This document shows, piece by piece, positions 24,504 through 35,800 of a stretch of DNA of 64,000 nucleotides (within the stretch, counting starts at the first letter, position 1; each line of letters starts with the position of its first letter). The DNA comes from Dysidea avara (Eukaryota > Porifera > Demospongiae > Dictyoceratida > Dysideidae), in the NCBI RefSeq assembly GCF_963678975.1, contig NC_089276.1:2997445-3061444 (forward strand). Direction: 5' to 3'. The position numbers and the translations under genes are program-made. The notes beneath the pieces were generated by a model, which made no database searches, was not told the origin of the DNA, and worked only from the letters and a program-made list of their open reading frames with translations.

Positions 24504-25545
24504 ATGTCAGAAAGGATGCATATCCGGCAGTACTTTAAGAAAAATTTCGACTTAGAAGCAAAGCTACCGCCTACTGCATCTGTGTCCAAGGCCACTATCC
24601 GTGCAGTTGAGAAAGAGCTCAAAGAGCGAAGCATCAAAGCAACCAGCAAGAGGGGATCGTACATAAAAGTTACGGACGAGGAGAGGGCTAAAATTGGAGG
24701 CTATGCTGCAAACTTTGGGGCTACTGAAGCTATTCGACACTTCAAACGAGATTACCCAGATTTAAAAGAGAGTACAGTTCGAGGGTGGAAAAATGACTAT
24801 CGTGATCTAGAATCTAAGTCACTGGGAAGCAGAAAAAGAAGTTCTACTGCAATACAGCAGCTGCCAACTAAATGTCGGGGAAGACCTTTGTTGATTGGTG
24901 ACCATTTGGAAACAGAGGTTCGTTTGTTGATTGAAGCACTGCGGAAAGATGGTACTGCAGTAAACACTGAGGTCGTAATTGGCACTGCGATAGGCGTGGT
25001 GACTTCTTATGATGCCAATTTGCTAACAAAGAATGGCGGCCCAATTGACATATCTAAAGAATGGGCGAAAAGGCTATTAAGGAGGATGGGTCTAGTCAAG
25101 AGGCAAGGTACAACTAAAGCCAAGGTGAACCCAACAGATTTTCAAATGCTGAAGAAACAGTACCTGTCTGATATCCGTACCAAAGTCTATATGGAAGACA
25201 TCCCAGTTGACCTAATTATCAATTGGGACCACACTAGCTTGAAATACGTGCCTGTATCCAATTGGACAATGGAACACAAGGGGGCTAAACGAGTAGAAAT
25301 AGCAGGCTGTAATGACAAACAACAAATGACCGCTTTGTTTACTTGCACACTAAATGGTAAATTTCTTCCACCACAAGTCATCTATGCTGGGAAGACACCA
25401 GCCTGTTTGCCTAAAGTAAAATTCCCTGATGGTTGGAATGTCGTATTTACCATGGTCCAATGAAGAGACCATGATGATTTACTTGCATTCAGTTCTCATC
25501 AGTGCTCAAATATTCATCCAATTATGTATTCTTCCATGCTTATAA
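24504..25545 (+). pseudogene. Pogo/Tigger-like DDE transposase, frameshifted and truncated
   Basis: The frame begins at MSERMHIRQYFKKNF; an open extension upstream has no homology I can see. Residues about 55-105 look like a helix-turn-helix of the psq/CENP-B type (KIGGYAANFGATEAIRHF, then LKESTVRGWK). KEWAKRLLRRMGLVKRQGTT precedes a DDE_1-like core start. LIINWDHTSLKYVPVSNWTM carries the first catalytic Asp, and later GKFLPPQVIYAGKT fits the same family. At about 25447-25460 the frame shifts: the expected tryptophan-serine-asparagine block (PWSNEETMMIYLHS) continues in another frame to a stop at 25545. The second and third catalytic acids are missing, so this is a dead 5' fragment. Confidence 0.85.
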
Positions 25546-26369
25546 GCTATTTATATTTCATATTTGCTAGCTTCATAAAGCGTTGACTAATATATCAGTA
25601 AGTACCTGAGTGCTCTATTAGGGTGTTCTATTAGAGTGTTTTGATCTTTTCCATGATTGATTGACACGGGGAAGGATTTACAGGTAAATATTGTACTGGC
25701 ATTATGTCACAGTGCTTGCATGATGCTTAGGCATCTATCATTCCCAAAAACACACCAGCATAACCGGCCAGTGCCTATCACGACTCGGATATATATTTTT
25801 AAAATTAATGCTGAAAAAGTGTCCTCCAGCCCTGGCCTTATATGGGATAACAGCCTAGCTAACTGTGACATAAATACATTTATAAAATGTTGTGCAAAAG
25901 GGGTACACTTCTGAAAACCTAGTGATGATTCTTTCTGCTCCAAGTCTTATCCAGAGTTTTATCAGATAACTGTACTTTTCTATAGCCACATTTATTGTGA
26001 TTGACAAGGGAAATGGGAAAATTGCTCTCCAGAGTAAGAGTAATCCAAGCTACGTAGTTCCTCTGCATCAAGGATGATGAGCTCAGCTTCAGTGGTGTAT
26101 GGGGTAAATACTGCATCTTCACTGTACATGAAATTGGTAAGAGTGCAATAATTATCAGTGTATGTAAATAGTTGTAGGAAATTGGGTTGAGAGGCATAAA
26201 CAATACGCTGCATGTACCACCCACACTGACTCACACCACACACCACATTCGCACATCACACTATACACAATACACACAAAATACAGTTGTACACGCTTCA
26301 GTACGTACTTGCATGTACATACACACTACATACCACACTATACTTGATTATGAGAGAATATGTTTACAG
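25546..26369. other. Intergenic stretch
   Basis: It holds two partial copies of the CTCTATTAGAGTG-type motif (25611-25645) and a CA-rich low-complexity tract (26225-26340). No gene seen. Confidence 0.4.
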
Positions 26370-26476
26370 CAGGTAAAGCTCTAGAGTCATTGGAGTATTA
26401 TGTTGGCGTTTACAAAGATGGCACCCCTAGATCACGCAGTGACACTCATCATGGACGTAATGGTCAAGGATCAGCA
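26370..26476 (+). pseudogene. Possible orphan beta-trefoil exon (third paralogue remnant)
   Basis: A candidate exon lies between TTTACAG and GTAAGT. It starts in phase 1 and ends in phase 0, exactly like the third-repeat exons of genes A and B. The 35 complete codons include GKALESLEYYVGVYKDGTPR, which lines up with GFIALESSKNPGQHVGIRPD in gene A but is 27 nt shorter. Downstream, from 26589, the sequence matches what follows the last exon of gene A. No sister exons were found upstream. Remnant of a lost tandem copy is the best reading; chance resemblance cannot be excluded. Confidence 0.4.
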
Positions 26477-27141
26477 GTAAGTCGCAACGTAATATTCAGT
26501 GATAACAGTGTTGTTAATCATTTAGCCAAAACCTATAACAACTGCAAGAACTATCAAAGGTACTCTTGACACTAAAGGTGTTACCCCCAACAACAAGGGA
26601 GATAGGTCTGTGACCTCCACTAACTACTGGCTCTGGGCATTGATAGTATTGAAGAGAGATTTGCATAAAGACACAGTGTAAAAATTTTGGGGGAACTAGA
26701 TGTTGTGTACATTGTATGAGCTGCTGACCCATCTTTCACAGATGCATATATAACACATCTAGTGATTGCATTTGTATTGGCCTGAGTGATTGATTGCCCG
26801 GCATAGGCTATTAGCCTTCTGCGGATAGTGTTACATATTAGCTGGAACATTGGGCATTCAGGCTTTTGTACGCCCTCAACCCTCGGGTTGTCAGGCATAA
26901 ATATTAAGCAAAGCCCTCGTGCCCATGTTGCTGTATCACTACCTTGTTTATGTACACGTTGGCTTAGTATCATCATACATCCTTATCTGCATAATTGTAG
27001 AATGATTTGGTAAAGAAGGCACCACTGAAGGAGGCATTTCTAGTCTAAAAAATAACAATTGCCATCATGATTACCATAACTGATGCAATTATCTAGGGAC
27101 ATGTCACACTCCTATTCAAGCAGTTATGACTACAGCAATTA

Positions 27142-27535
27142 AGGCCACTCCAAATAAATTCTCTGTTTCCCGTCCACCGCCTGCATCTGGTTACTGTCAG
27201 CTCTAAAACTTCCATTATTCCGTATTCTTCCATTATTTTCCGGTTATTCTTGCATACTGACAGGCTCAGTAAAAGCCATCTCGAAACGGTGTCAGCTCAC
27301 GTGTCAGCAGTGCTATCAAGTTGGCAAACACTTCACATTTGTGTTAGTTTTGCAACTTAAAAAGGATGGAACAAGCTTAAGTATGCTTTTATGCAGCTTT
27401 TTATGGTTTTGCCAGGTAAATAATGGCTTGAAAAGCTGCCAATCGTATAATGAAATAATGGAAATGGACTGCCCGCCCGCATACAAATATGCCTGAGTCC
27501 AGGACGGGAAACAGAGAATTTATTTGGAGTGGCCT
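27142..27535. mobile_element. MITE, AGGCCACTCC family
   Basis: About 34-bp inverted ends start AGGCCACTCCAAATAAATTC and continue through CTCTGTTTCCCGTCC. A second copy in opposite orientation is at 58869-59701, and a related shorter family lies in gene A intron 2. Confidence 0.85.
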
Positions 27536-27732
27536 AAGTGTGTTGAAGAAAGTGTAACAGACAATTGCAACATGCCTAACAAAAATGTTGGAAAATGCAA
27601 TTAAAAAACAAAAAAAACAGTCCAGTAGTTCATTCCAGTGGTCCAGAGCAGTGTTAGTACCTTCCCTTAGCACCTCTCAAAATATTTAATTAGTTAGGTA
27701 TTATATATGTATATATCGCAGTTGATAGAAGG

Positions 27733-28224
27733 TATAGACAGGTTGCCTTTTTAAGGCGTGGTCGTTTCACTGTAAATTTTCCACATACTTTCCGAGTTCG
27801 CTAAGTCAAAAATGTATTACAGCTAATGGAGAAAATGAACGTTTCGGTTAACTTTAGCAAGCAGGAGTTAGCCAGCCTTCAGAACAGAAATTATGTTATA
27901 GAGAAAGGTTCGAGCTATAACATATCCAGCGTGTAAGGTGAAGGCTGAACGAGAAGATGATTTTCTCTCAATCTCGGGTTTTTAGAAAGCGATAAAACTT
28001 GCTGAAAACATTCTTTGTAAGACTTTGCTGCTACTTAGAATGATAGACTGGATGATTTTAACTCACCTTGTACCTTTGAAAAATCAAAAACGTTTGTCAA
28101 ACTATTTTAAAAAATGGTTTTTTTTGTTGACTTCTTGACCAACATTTTAATCATGCATAAAATGGAAAGTCGCGTTTTCTCGCGTTACACAAGGGACACG
28201 CTCTAAATAGGCAACCCGTCTATA
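27733..28224. mobile_element. MITE with TATAGAC-type inverted ends
   Basis: Left end TATAGACAGGTTGCCTTTTT and right end complement TATAGACGGGTTGCCTATTT. The duplicated region near 41225-41240 lacks the element, which supports insertion into the 26.6-29.5 kb copy. Confidence 0.75.
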
Positions 28225-28331
28225 GTTGTATAGCTACAATGCAAAGGTAGAAAGAACAAGGGTATAGCTAGATAAACTTGCAAAATCACATTTGTAAGAG
28301 AACATCCATCACTGTTATTATTGTCATGATA

Positions 28332-28502
28332 TATACAGTGAAACCTCTATAATCCAACGCTTATTAGGACAAGAAAAGTGTATCAGATTAGCAAGGATGT
28401 TGGATTATCAAGGTAGTATTAAAATGTCAGATTATATAAAGCTCTAGGTATTCTGGATTACCAAGGTAAAGGATTAGAGACTTGGAGAGGTTTCAGTGTA
28501 TA
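28332..28502. mobile_element. Tc1/mariner-type MITE
   Basis: Ends TATACAGTGAAACCTCT and AGAGGTTTCAGTGTATA flank 170 bp. The paralogous stretch near 41335-41345 lacks it, consistent with insertion at TA. Confidence 0.75.
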
Positions 28503-28626
28503 CCTTCAAGCACTTGTATACGCTTGCATTGATGACTTTTATAATGATACATGATGTTCAGACAAGCTATATAGCTACTTGACCAACCAATATAATTATG
28601 TTGTGCATATAACATGCATGATAATG

Positions 28627-28890
28627 CAGGGGCAGATTCAGGGGGGCCAGTGCCCCCCCCTTCAGAATTTTTTTTAGAATGTTTATTGAACATAACTAGG
28701 CACTTTAGACATAATTCAAATATTTTTATGCAGTTTTATGTCTATGTGTAATATAATAAATCTGTCTCTAGCAAATTATTACCCATATTGGCGTAGCATA
28801 AGGGGAACTAGGTGGGATAGAGCACCCTCTACGTTTAGAAATCGAGATACTCTAATAGAACAGTCATTTACTCTAATAAAGCAGTCAAGA
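28627..28890 (+). mobile_element. hAT-like end fragment with internal CTAATAGA motif
   Basis: It begins CAGGGGCAGATTCAGG, then a C-rich run, resembling the CAGGGGCGGATCC ends at 63735. The GAGATACTCTAATAGAACAG motif and a second partial copy are at 28851-28890. No clear opposite end, so the right boundary is arbitrary. Confidence 0.4.
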
Positions 28891-29480
28891 GTAACATAAT
28901 TATAAAACACTGTTTATCATATTGAACTACTAAAAACCTGTTCTAAATCGAGTTAATGACTATCCACACCCTAGAGAATGACTATCCACACCCTAGTTAT
29001 TTAGAAATTCTCTGGAGATGCAGCTGCACACCAAATGCCAGGATTATCTGTCCTTAAAGTTTTTATGATGCTTGTGCTGGAGACCTTATGCTAATTCTAA
29101 AATTTTCAAGTGACTTCTACCAGTGTGCCTCCCCCTTAGCAAAATCCTCCCTGTAATGTATACTGATGCCACATGGCAAACTTTAACAGTGGGATCTATA
29201 AATGCCCTTCTTCATGTTACTAGGCAACCAACAGCTATCAAAACATTTCAATGAATTTTACATTACCACAGAACGCAATAACATTGTTATGGTAGTGATG
29301 TGTAATAGTGTGCAGTGTATATAATGTGGATAGCTGTGTTATGCTTGGCTGCAATTGTTCAGTTGCTCTTGTTGCATAACTTGGCTCAGCGTGGCATGCC
29401 AACATAGTGGTCTTAATACGAGGACTTGAGAGAGAGAGAACCATCAATGATGATGAAAGTAATGCATACATATATTATAC

Positions 29481-30861
29481 AGTAACTGAAAGTGTGGTAA
29501 CATATAGATTTTTATTAGCTATACATGATTGTGTAATTGTAAATTTTTGATGGACAAATAAACGAGGGCCCACGCAAACTTCTAAATTGTGCACAAGAGT
29601 CCCAATATTTTTTAAGTATTTCAAAACATATTTCTGTATTATTTTAATAAATATTTATAATTGGATTTCACCAAGACATTAGCTACCCCTCGCAATTAAG
29701 TATGATGCCCATACAGTAGAAGTGCTATACACAGATACCAAGAGATACATAGTACACACGTACTACTCATACAAAGTACAAAACCGATAAACAACTGAAC
29801 ACTTTAGTTCACTAGATCCTCCTACTAAATTGAAGGCAGTAGATCCAGGAATGACATTTGTTGTATTAAAAATCAAACGCCACTGAGGACCACAAGTACA
29901 TTCCACACTAAGGTAAGTAAGGGGGTTTCCGGACAGCTGGGTATTCCGGACACTTCGTTTTTAATCCGCTACTGAAGGATGGAATGGAAACCAATCAGGC
30001 TATGGTTTGAGTGCCTAAGTACCCCACTTGTGTGCTATAAAATACCAAAGTTTTATCTCGATAGCTTCAAGGATTAGTGAGATTCGTCACGATTTGCTTG
30101 CGCATGTAGAATATTTTTGTGTAAAAACTTTCTATACGCGTGTTAACAGTAGATTGAGGGCATCGTTCGTAATTCTGAGCGACCATATGCTGTCGAGAAT
30201 GAAGACTGACTGACTCTTATATAGCAAGTTTATGTTTTATCTTATTGTACTAGGTTAGGCTATAGGTATTTTCAATTGCGGTTGTACACGTGAGCTGTGT
30301 GTGTGCATTATATGGAATCTTTCCCGCCTCGTGGTGCATGGTGATAGAGGTCAAGTGGCTTTCGTCAAACATTCCAGCAAGAGAACCTGGTAGCTGAGAC
30401 GACCGGTATTTGGAGACACTCCCGCATCCGTCTCATGCACCAAAAATTGTCAATCACACTATACACTGAACGGATATATGGTTTAGAGATAGTACAACTG
30501 GATTCCAAGCCCATTACCTGCGTCGTGTCAATTTGAATGCGCAATCAACACAACCAGCAGCCCGGAGAAGCCTGCAGCAAGGATCCGCTGGGCCAGTATG
30601 CTGTTTCTGTGTTCATGTAAGGCTGGTACAGATTTCCAGGCAGTAGATCAAATGTCGCATCTTTGAAAGCGTTGCAAGACAACTGCAAGATCCGAAGCAG
30701 CATAACACAATTCTGCTGCAAAAAAAAATCGCTGCCATAAACAAAGTAACCAGCCAAACAGAACGCTATCAGTCTCTGCTGGGCCATGGCACTCAGTGGA
30801 GTGCAGCAATTCCCATAGCAATGCCAGGTACGCCGAGGTACGCCTACTTTTACTGGTGTCC
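29481..30861. other. Intergenic stretch
   Basis: No gene or repeat recognised. Short frames (for example minus 30545-30787) have no motifs. Confidence 0.4.
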
Positions 30862-30870
30862 GGAAACCCC

Positions 30871-32431
30871 TAGTCTCGCGTGGCCAGACCCTTTCCGCGC
30901 AGCCGCTTATCGATTGGAAATTATAAGCGCCGCGCTACAAGGGTCTGGAATAGTTCACGGACTTAAAAAAATCTACAATCCCCAGTGGTTGGGGAGTGTA
31001 AATTGGCTCACGCGATCCCTTAATCGCCAAAGTGATCTGATTACTGAAGAATGAGCTGAAGAAGGCCTCTGGGGATGACGAGTATCGACCCGTGTAGGTT
31101 TTTCCTTCTACCTACTACTGAATCTTCAACAAGTACGGCTGAATAAAGACAAACAAGCTCAGTTCATCTCGAGTTACAAGGAAAGTAGGCGAAAGGTTTT
31201 CAGCGGATTTGTCGATCAAAACAGACTAAAGGATCACTACTATTTTGGCTAAAATCATTTCTGAGTCACAGATCACAATACGTTATTCTAGATAACCACA
31301 AAAGTGATACCACCCAGGTCCTTTCTGGTGTACCTCAAGGCACGGTTCTTGCCCCTCTATTGTTTTTGATTTATATTAACGACCTACCTTTTTCCATCCA
31401 CAATAAGATCAAACTGTATGCAGATGACGTATTGTTGTATTCTCGAATAACATCAATTGCTGACTGCTTAAGCTTACAACAGGACTTAGATCTACTTGCT
31501 CAATGGGCCAACAGATGGAAGATGACATTCAATATCCTGAAATGTGAGTTCCTGAGAGTAACAAACCAGCGCAATCCTATCTTGCACACATATTATATTG
31601 AAAATTCTCCCATTAAGGAAGTTCCATCTACCAAATATCTAGGGGTCACCATCGACAACAAGCTTACCTTCAATGACCATATCCAAACAATCACCAATAA
31701 AGCTAACCAAATCAATGCCTTTATTTACAGAAACCTGCGCCACTGTCCAAGCACTGTGAAATGTAACTGCTACAGAAGTATGGTCAGGCCAGTGCTTGAA
31801 TATGCATCATCTGTATGGGATCCCCATACCTTAAATAATATTAATAGAATTGAAGCAGTACAGAGAAGAGCGGCCAGATTTTGCCTAAATGAGTTTTCAA
31901 GTTACTCTAGTGTTACTAACATGCTAAGCACACTTAACTTACCCCCTTTACAACAAAGAAGAGAGAGAGCTAAACTTATAATGATGTATAAAATTATTAA
32001 TGATCTTATTGATATCCCCAAAGAGTACTTTACCCCTAATGATTCGCGATTAAGAAAAGGATACTACAGGCAACTGACGACAAACATTGACTCGTATAAA
32101 TTTTCCTTTTTCCCCTCTGCAATTAAACTTTGGAACCCCCTACATAATTAATTCCCCTTCCCTGGATAATTTTTGTAACAACTTAAGTAATTATATCTGT
32201 GCATTATAATCATTTGTGATTTCTGCACAGTAAAAACAAATAATAATAATAAAGATTCAAGGGAACACACGTTGCATTTTGTATCTTAGGCGTTACCCAA
32301 TCATTCAATTGTCACCAATAACGTGTCGAAAAAATTCATGTTCATGAACTATTCCAGACCCTTGTAGCGCGGCGCTTATAATTTCCAATCGATAAGCGGC
32401 TGCGCGGAAAGGGTCTGGCCACGCGAGACTA
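30871..32431. mobile_element. Foldback element with identical 87-bp ends carrying a LINE fragment
   Basis: The arms 30871-30957 and 32345-32431 are exact reverse complements over 87 bp. They start TAGTCTCGCGTGGCCAGACC and end GGTCTGGAATAGTTCA. Direct repeats GGAAACCCC (9 bp) flank the unit at 30862-30870 and 32432-32440. Each arm can also fold on itself (CCAGACCCTT with AAGGGTCTGG). A 9-bp duplication fits Mutator-like elements. Perfect arm identity points to a young insertion. The interior is a 5'-truncated non-LTR retrotransposon fragment. Confidence 0.85.
31216..32151 (+). pseudogene. Non-LTR retrotransposon reverse transcriptase, C-terminal part
   Basis: The frame is open upstream of any ATG and reads LKSFLSHRSQYVILDNHKSD, VLSGVPQGTVLAPLLFLIYI, then KLYADDVLLYSR with the catalytic YADD. 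YLGVTIDNKLTF and VRPVLEYASSVWDPH are typical of the thumb and connection region of CR1/Jockey-type LINEs. The endonuclease and the first half of the polymerase are missing. After the stop comes about 110 bp ending in a TAA-rich tail (AATAATAATAAT). No shifts within the remaining frame. Confidence 0.85.
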
Positions 32432-32739
32432 GGAAACCCCAGCCACATAAATTTTTAGCATTTTCTCCAATTGCAAGTTTAGACCGTTCTTTCTCCTAGT
32501 ACCCTACACTTTACCACTCACAATTTATACCACTGATAGCCTATTTCATTGGCTACAATTCGGCACCAAGCATGTTAGAATCCGTTCTTCCGTTGAGGAG
32601 ACATAAATAATGTTCTAATACATGTACAAACTTTGTCCGGAAACGCCCGCCCTTACCTTAGTCCATGCTGCCAGAGTCCATGGCCAGTGTTTGCACTGAT
32701 GCCAGAAAAAACACTGACCCTGCTAGCTACAACCCTGAC

Positions 32740-32845
32740 CATATCTTCTTGTGGGCGAGATTAATAAATAAATCACGTGAATCACATTAGCTAGTTGTTG
32801 TCTGTGGCTGTTGCGCGATTTCGCCGAGTGTCATTGAGAAGAACC
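32740..32845 (+). promoter_or_regulatory. Gene A upstream region conserved with gene B
   Basis: A block with GGGCGAGATTAAT and AAATCACGTGAAT lies about 75 bp before the ATG. The equivalent in gene B is GGGCAAGATTAAT and AAATCACGTGAAT. The central CACGTG is an E-box core. No TATA box is seen here, unlike gene B. Confidence 0.5.
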
Positions 32846-35800
32846 ATGGATGATCTTGGACCTTATCACTCTGCAGGAGTAAGGATTGAATGTCTGGTAT
32901 TATCGCACTGTAATCGTTTTTTAGAGTTTACTGCGCGATGGAGCCGTAGTCTCGCTGTGGTCGAAGACACGTGGTACACACGTCTTCATCAACGACGAAG
33001 GACATGTTCACGGAGACGGACAGCGTCACAAGTCAGGTTAGCCAACTCTAGCAAGTTGTGTATTGTGGTGACCTCAGGCCACTCCAACTTGATTTCCTGC
33101 TTCCCGTCCACCGAATTCCATTACTCCGTAAACTAACGTATTCTATGTATCATGTGATTGTTTTAGTCCGGATTCTTATCACGATTGACCACGTAGCGAA
33201 GGTATACTGATAAGCTTGTAGGTAACAGCTTTATGAATATTCTACCTTTTAGTCATGTACAAAACATGTACACAGAAGTAGTTAACATAATGGAATAATG
33301 AATTCTCCACCCACTTGCATGGCAAAGTTTGGACTGGAAACAGGAAATCAAGTTGCAGTAGCCTCACCTGATAGGAAACCACATCCTAGAAAAGGTCAAA
33401 GGTGAACAAAATAAAATTTTGCTTGCTGTCCCCAGTGGTTTCTTGTCTTGTGGTTGAAGTGTTCATTACCCACCACACAACTATAGTCTCACGTGCCAGA
33501 CAGTTTGTGTGGGGGCCCAAATAAACTGTCTGGTCACTGTTGCACACATTCCGTGACCACTGCCAGAATGTTGGCAGAGCCAATCAGATCACTTCGTGGA
33601 CTCTGTGACAAAACAAATACTAATAATTCAAATTCTTGGTGGAATAAATAACTGAATCTCAGCTACAGATTATTTTTTCGAAAGTTTAACAATGCCATGG
33701 GCTTACGATCTTTGTTTCCCTAGTACAGGGCTCTTAAAAGCGTTGGTATAAGAACGATTATGGTTCACTATGGATTTGTAAAACAGCAGAATTGTTGAGT
33801 GTTCAGCAATGTTTCGAATACGTCACCAGGACATTACCAGTACAATTATCGTCTTAGTCTGCTCACAGAGGTGATTGAAATGATTATTACATCATCCTTG
33901 GTGCAAAACAATACCGTGATGTAATCTAATTGCATTCCAGTGAGTTCACTGAAAGTGTGCAACAGTGACCAGACGATTTATTTGCCGCCCCCACACAAAC
34001 CGTCTGGCATGCGAGACTACCACACAACTAGTCCAGTCAATTTATGGTTTAACCTTTAACTAATTGCAATGCAAGCTTTTAAAACAGTTTCTGGCTTAGA
34101 AAAATGTGCTCTATAACATATATCAAAAGTCTTACGGAATCCCATTAGGGGAAAGTGACCTTTTGGTGACCTTTTAAAGCCATTTTTTGGTAAAATTTGA
34201 GATTTCTGTCTATATTTCATTCATATATCAACCAAATTAGTCAAACTTGGTATCAAGTGAATGGTCTCAATGAAAGGAACAATGGGACATTTGTTTGAAT
34301 TTAATAGCTCATTTCATTCAGAAGTTATAGCCATTTTCTGGTCAAAATTTCCCCGTCCATGCAAATACTTAATAATTTTTGCTCTGCTGTTATTTTCTAT
34401 GTTATAGCATTGAAAAATAAATGATTTAGCCATAGTAAGAAACATGGTTGATGGCAAAGGGTAACTATGAATCCTCTAGTGTTGGTATGTTGTCATGGAA
34501 ACCAAATCACTGTTGGAATTTGCAATAATATAATATAATTATAAACATGGTAAATAATTTGTAAGAAAGTACAGAAAGTGTACTTCAATTATCGTCATCC
34601 TCGAGAATAAAAGTATCAACATTGGTACAAGCTGTTCCCTTACAATTGCCACATGCAAGAGAACATTTTGCATTATACTTCTTGCATGTACACCTTGTAG
34701 TGCTACGCAATTACACCTTGATTAGACCATCTGGAGCTGGTGCTAAATGGCATTAAAGTCCCGTCAGACTCTTTCCACCCCATTCAAGTGACTGAAATTC
34801 ACTGCTGTGTCCTTTTCACTCCTGTACTTGTAAGTATACACAGAAGCTGTGGGATTTGGCAGCTGCCAAAGTAGGTGATGAAGAAACCTAGTATTTGTAG
34901 CTACTTTCTCACAGAAGCAATTATAATGTAAATAGTCCAATGTTTCTATTGTATAATGTCACCAAGCTTGCTCACCTGTAGTAATCATGTCTTTTGGCAT
35001 AGCTGATGATGCATAAAAGACTTCTGCTTGCTCTCAAAAGTGTTCACTTGACCTGAATTTCTTAAGTGAAGCACCTTTTCCAGTACCATACAGTTGTGAA
35101 GTAGTATCACATCCAAGTATAGCATGACGGAACAGAAGGTTTTTGCATATCTCAGGACCAAGTTTCTGCTTAACAGTGCTATGTTCCACACTCTAGGTTT
35201 CTTAGTGGTTTATTTTGCTCAGGCTTAAAAAATATGGCATGAGAATTTAAGCAGACATGATAGCATAACAATACTAAAAGGTCAGTGTCATCACCTACTA
35301 GTGCAGTGTCTGTTACTATGGCTGATTCTGCAACTTTCTGTACAATCATCACATCAGCATCTCCCAGAGAATAATACATTGCAATTCCTTCTTTCTAAGT
35401 GATTGCCAAGCATATTAATGAAATGCTGCTTGTTGCCTCATGGTACGAACATTGACACTGCACACTCTATGATAGACTGCATCTGCTGCATGAAGATCAT
35501 GAACATGCAATATTCTTGCCTGTACTGCATCTGCCGGCCCAATCATCTCCCTTCTCGTGACACACTGCTAGAATTGTGTCTCGCATCTCATTTCAATTAC
35601 GGCTATAACTTCTGAACATTTTCTCTTCTGTCAACAATAGCTGGTTCATCACAAAAAAAGCAGTCAGTGTCAACATTAAAATCCCTTTGTGTTGACCTAA
35701 GCATACGCTCACCAGTGTTTGTATTTGTTGCTTTGCCTGGTTCTCCTTCTTTCACTCTTATTTGTATTTGTTGCTTTGCCTGGTTCTCCTTCTTTCACTC

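Larger units (their letters stand above)
26589..29480 (+). repeat. Diverged duplicate of the gene A downstream region
   Basis: Blocks match 40963-42620 in the same orientation: AACAAGGGAGATAGGTCTGT (26591), GCAAAGGTAGAAAGAACAAG (about 28240), the TGATACATGATGTTCAGACA region (28545), and CACATGGCAAACT (29169). Differences are mostly insertions (MITEs at 27142, 27733 and 28332). No complete gene lies inside; ORFs are short. Confidence 0.6.
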
